From an uncultured bacterium (GTDB lineage: Bacteria > Cyanobacteriota > Vampirovibrionia > LMEP-6097), in assembly GCA_903930015.1 (NCBI GenBank), contig CAIYXB010000133.1, positions 1 through 37,771 of the forward strand: 37,771 nt of DNA, in the 5' to 3' direction. Below the pieces are notes generated by a model. The model was not told the origin of the DNA and made no database searches. It saw nothing but the letters and a program-made list of their open reading frames with translations. Of the stretch, positions 36,185 through 37,771 are shown piece by piece. Position numbers and translations under genes: made by a program. The first letter of the stretch is position 1. The number at the start of each line of letters is the position of its first letter.

Positions 36185-37057
36185 ATGGTAATTTCTATTT
36201 TTTCAATTTTTGTAACCTCAATTTCTTCGATTTTTTGGGGTAGTTTTGACGGTGTGCGAAAGCATTTGACTCAAAAATTAAATCACTGGACTTTGCTTTT
36301 CTACCTATCCTTTTTTTTTAGTCTTGTTTTTTTGATTTGGATCTTAATAACTTCTAGTTTTAATTTTTCAAATGAGTACATTCTTTATGGATTGATAACA
36401 GTTGTTTTAAATTTTTTAGCAAATTATTTTTATATAAAGGCAATAGACCTTTCTGATATTTCCAGTACAGTACCTTATTTAGCTTTTACGAGCCTTTTTA
36501 CAGCTTTAGCAAGTTTTTTAATCTTGGGAGAAAAGCTAAATTTTCTTCAAGTCGTTGGAATATTTATTGTGGTTTTTGCCTCATTCTTTATTAATTATAA
36601 AAAGGATGACCATTTAATTAATTCTTTCAAAGAGAATAAAGGTGGGCTTTTAATGATTCTGGTTTCATTACTTTGGGCAATTTCTGCTCCTTTTGATAAA
36701 TTAGCAGTCACACACAGTAACGTTATTAGTCATTCATTTTTACAGTCAGTATTTATTTGTGTACTAAACCTCTTGATAGTGCTGAAATCATCTAAGTCAA
36801 AACTTATTTCGGATTTTTTTGTAGCTCCAAAAGTTTTAATAGGCGGTTCTATAATGGCGGCATCTGCATTAGGTCTTCAATTCTATGCTTATACATTAAT
36901 GCAAGTTTCTATTTTTGAATCACTGAAAAGAGCATTAGCGATCATCACGGCATTTATAATTAGTTCATTGTATTTTAAAGAAAGAATTTCATTAATTAAA
37001 ATTATTGCTACAATCGTGCTGATTATAGGAGCTTTTTTAATTTTAAATGGAAATTAA
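36185..37057 (+). CDS. EamA/DMT-family transporter
   Basis: ~10 hydrophobic segments; VVLNFLANYFYIKAIDLSDISSTVPYLAFTSLFTALASFLILGEKLNFLQVVGIFIVVFASFFI. Confidence 0.88.
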   Translation: MVISIFSIFVTSISSIFWGSFDGVRKHLTQKLNHWTLLFYLSFFFSLVFLIWILITSSFNFSNEYILYGLITVVLNFLANYFYIKAIDLSDISSTVPYLAFTSLFTALASFLILGEKLNFLQVVGIFIVVFASFFINYKKDDHLINSFKENKGGLLMILVSLLWAISAPFDKLAVTHSNVISHSFLQSVFICVLNLLIVLKSSKSKLISDFFVAPKVLIGGSIMAASALGLQFYAYTLMQVSIFESLKRALAIITAFIISSLYFKERISLIKIIATIVLIIGAFLILNGN

Positions 37058-37060
37058 TCT

Positions 37061-37444
37061 ATGAAACTTGAGTTTGAAGTTAGAGATTATGAATGCGATG
37101 TGCAAGGTATTGTGAACAATGCTGTTTATATTCAATATTTAGAACATGCAAGGCATAAATTTTTATTAGAAAAGCAAGTGAATTTTGTTGATTTGTCAAA
37201 ACAAGGGAAAAATCTTGTGGTTCACGAAGCTAGTTATACTTACCATAAATCTCTGAAACCAGACGATAAGTTTTATATTGTGACTGAAGTAGAGCTAGGT
37301 TCAAAACTGAAAATAATTTTTAATCAAAAAATATTTCGTGACAGTGAATTAATTTTGACGGCAATTGTGATTGGAGTTTGTATTGATAAAAATTCTAATA
37401 AAATTTCTAAGATTTTAGATATTCTTGGTCCCAATTTTCTTTGA
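37061..37444 (+). CDS. Acyl-CoA thioesterase (4HBT, YbgC-like)
   Basis: LEFEVRDYECDVQGIVNNAVYIQYLEHARHKFL hotdog thioesterase motif. Confidence 0.9.
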   Translation: MKLEFEVRDYECDVQGIVNNAVYIQYLEHARHKFLLEKQVNFVDLSKQGKNLVVHEASYTYHKSLKPDDKFYIVTEVELGSKLKIIFNQKIFRDSELILTAIVIGVCIDKNSNKISKILDILGPNFL

Positions 37445-37771
37445 AATTAAACTCAAATTCTTGTGGTTCTTTTGTTTTATTTTGGTAGCTTGGATTTGCT
37501 AAAACGTAATAACGGTTATTTTCATATGAAATTGATAAGTTGAGATTAATGAAATTCCCATCGCTAAGCCTAAATTGATATTTCATATTACTAACATTTG
37601 AATCAGGATCTTGTTTTAATAAATGAAGGTTGTTGATAAAGAGTTTTTTTTCTCGTTGATGTATAAAATTAAAAATAGGAGATTCTTTTAGTTCGTGGAT
37701 ACTATAGCCTGTACGTTCAACCCATGCCGGATTTAAAAATTCAAAACAGAAATCTTTATCTAATATTGCAA
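37407..37771 (-). CDS. PAS-domain protein (C-terminal part, truncated by window edge)
   Basis: Manual translation: AILDKDFCFEFLNPAWVERTGYSIHELKESPIFNFIHQREKKLFINNLHLLKQ...KYQFRLSDGNFINLNLSISYENNRYYVLANPSYQNKTKEPQEFEFNFKENWDQEYLKS*; PAS 'nPAwverTGYs.eEl'. Absent from ORF track. Confidence 0.78.
   Translation of the reverse strand, partial: AILDKDFCFEFLNPAWVERTGYSIHELKESPIFNFIHQREKKLFINNLHLLKQDPDSNVSNMKYQFRLSDGNFINLNLSISYENNRYYVLANPSYQNKTKEPQEFEFNFKENWDQEYLKS

Overview
AT-rich bacterial chromosomal window (about 37.8 kb) with an envelope and housekeeping gene set: partial MlaD/MCE protein, dnaK, ssb, acpS, DUF3326, secD, ispE, DUF512/TIGR03279 radical-SAM-like protein, SpoA-domain (SctQ/FliM-like) protein, Na/Pi symporter, exonuclease III, leuB, mutM, HI0933/BaiN-like flavoprotein, DUF2867-type SDR, ubiD, rseP, glycosyltransferase family 9, der, ClC channel, MsrAB, lipoprotein peroxiredoxin, PMT-like glycosyltransferase, EamA transporter, thioesterase and a partial PAS protein. 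The TIGR03279 and DUF3326 proteins suggest the Cyanobacteria/Melainabacteria lineage (inference). No rRNA, tRNA, CRISPR array or transposase was recognised. The most unusual content is non-coding. Many gene boundaries hold long imperfect palindromes from several apparently unrelated families. They include a ~440-bp nested-palindrome element present twice in inverted orientation (~10903-11342 and ~19182-19635). Its two copies differ in sequence, but many differences are matched on both stem arms, so the pairing is preserved (covariation). A second ~100-bp family (897-997; 22007-22110) overlaps or abuts stop codons and supplies the last residues of two convergent genes. Other palindromes lie at 751-875, 8171-8307, 8324-8444, 26357-26394, 27546-27773 and ~36028-36140. 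A compact promoter-terminator unit (~20625-20704) may encode a very short RNA or act as an attenuator. All alignments were done by eye; no database search was run.
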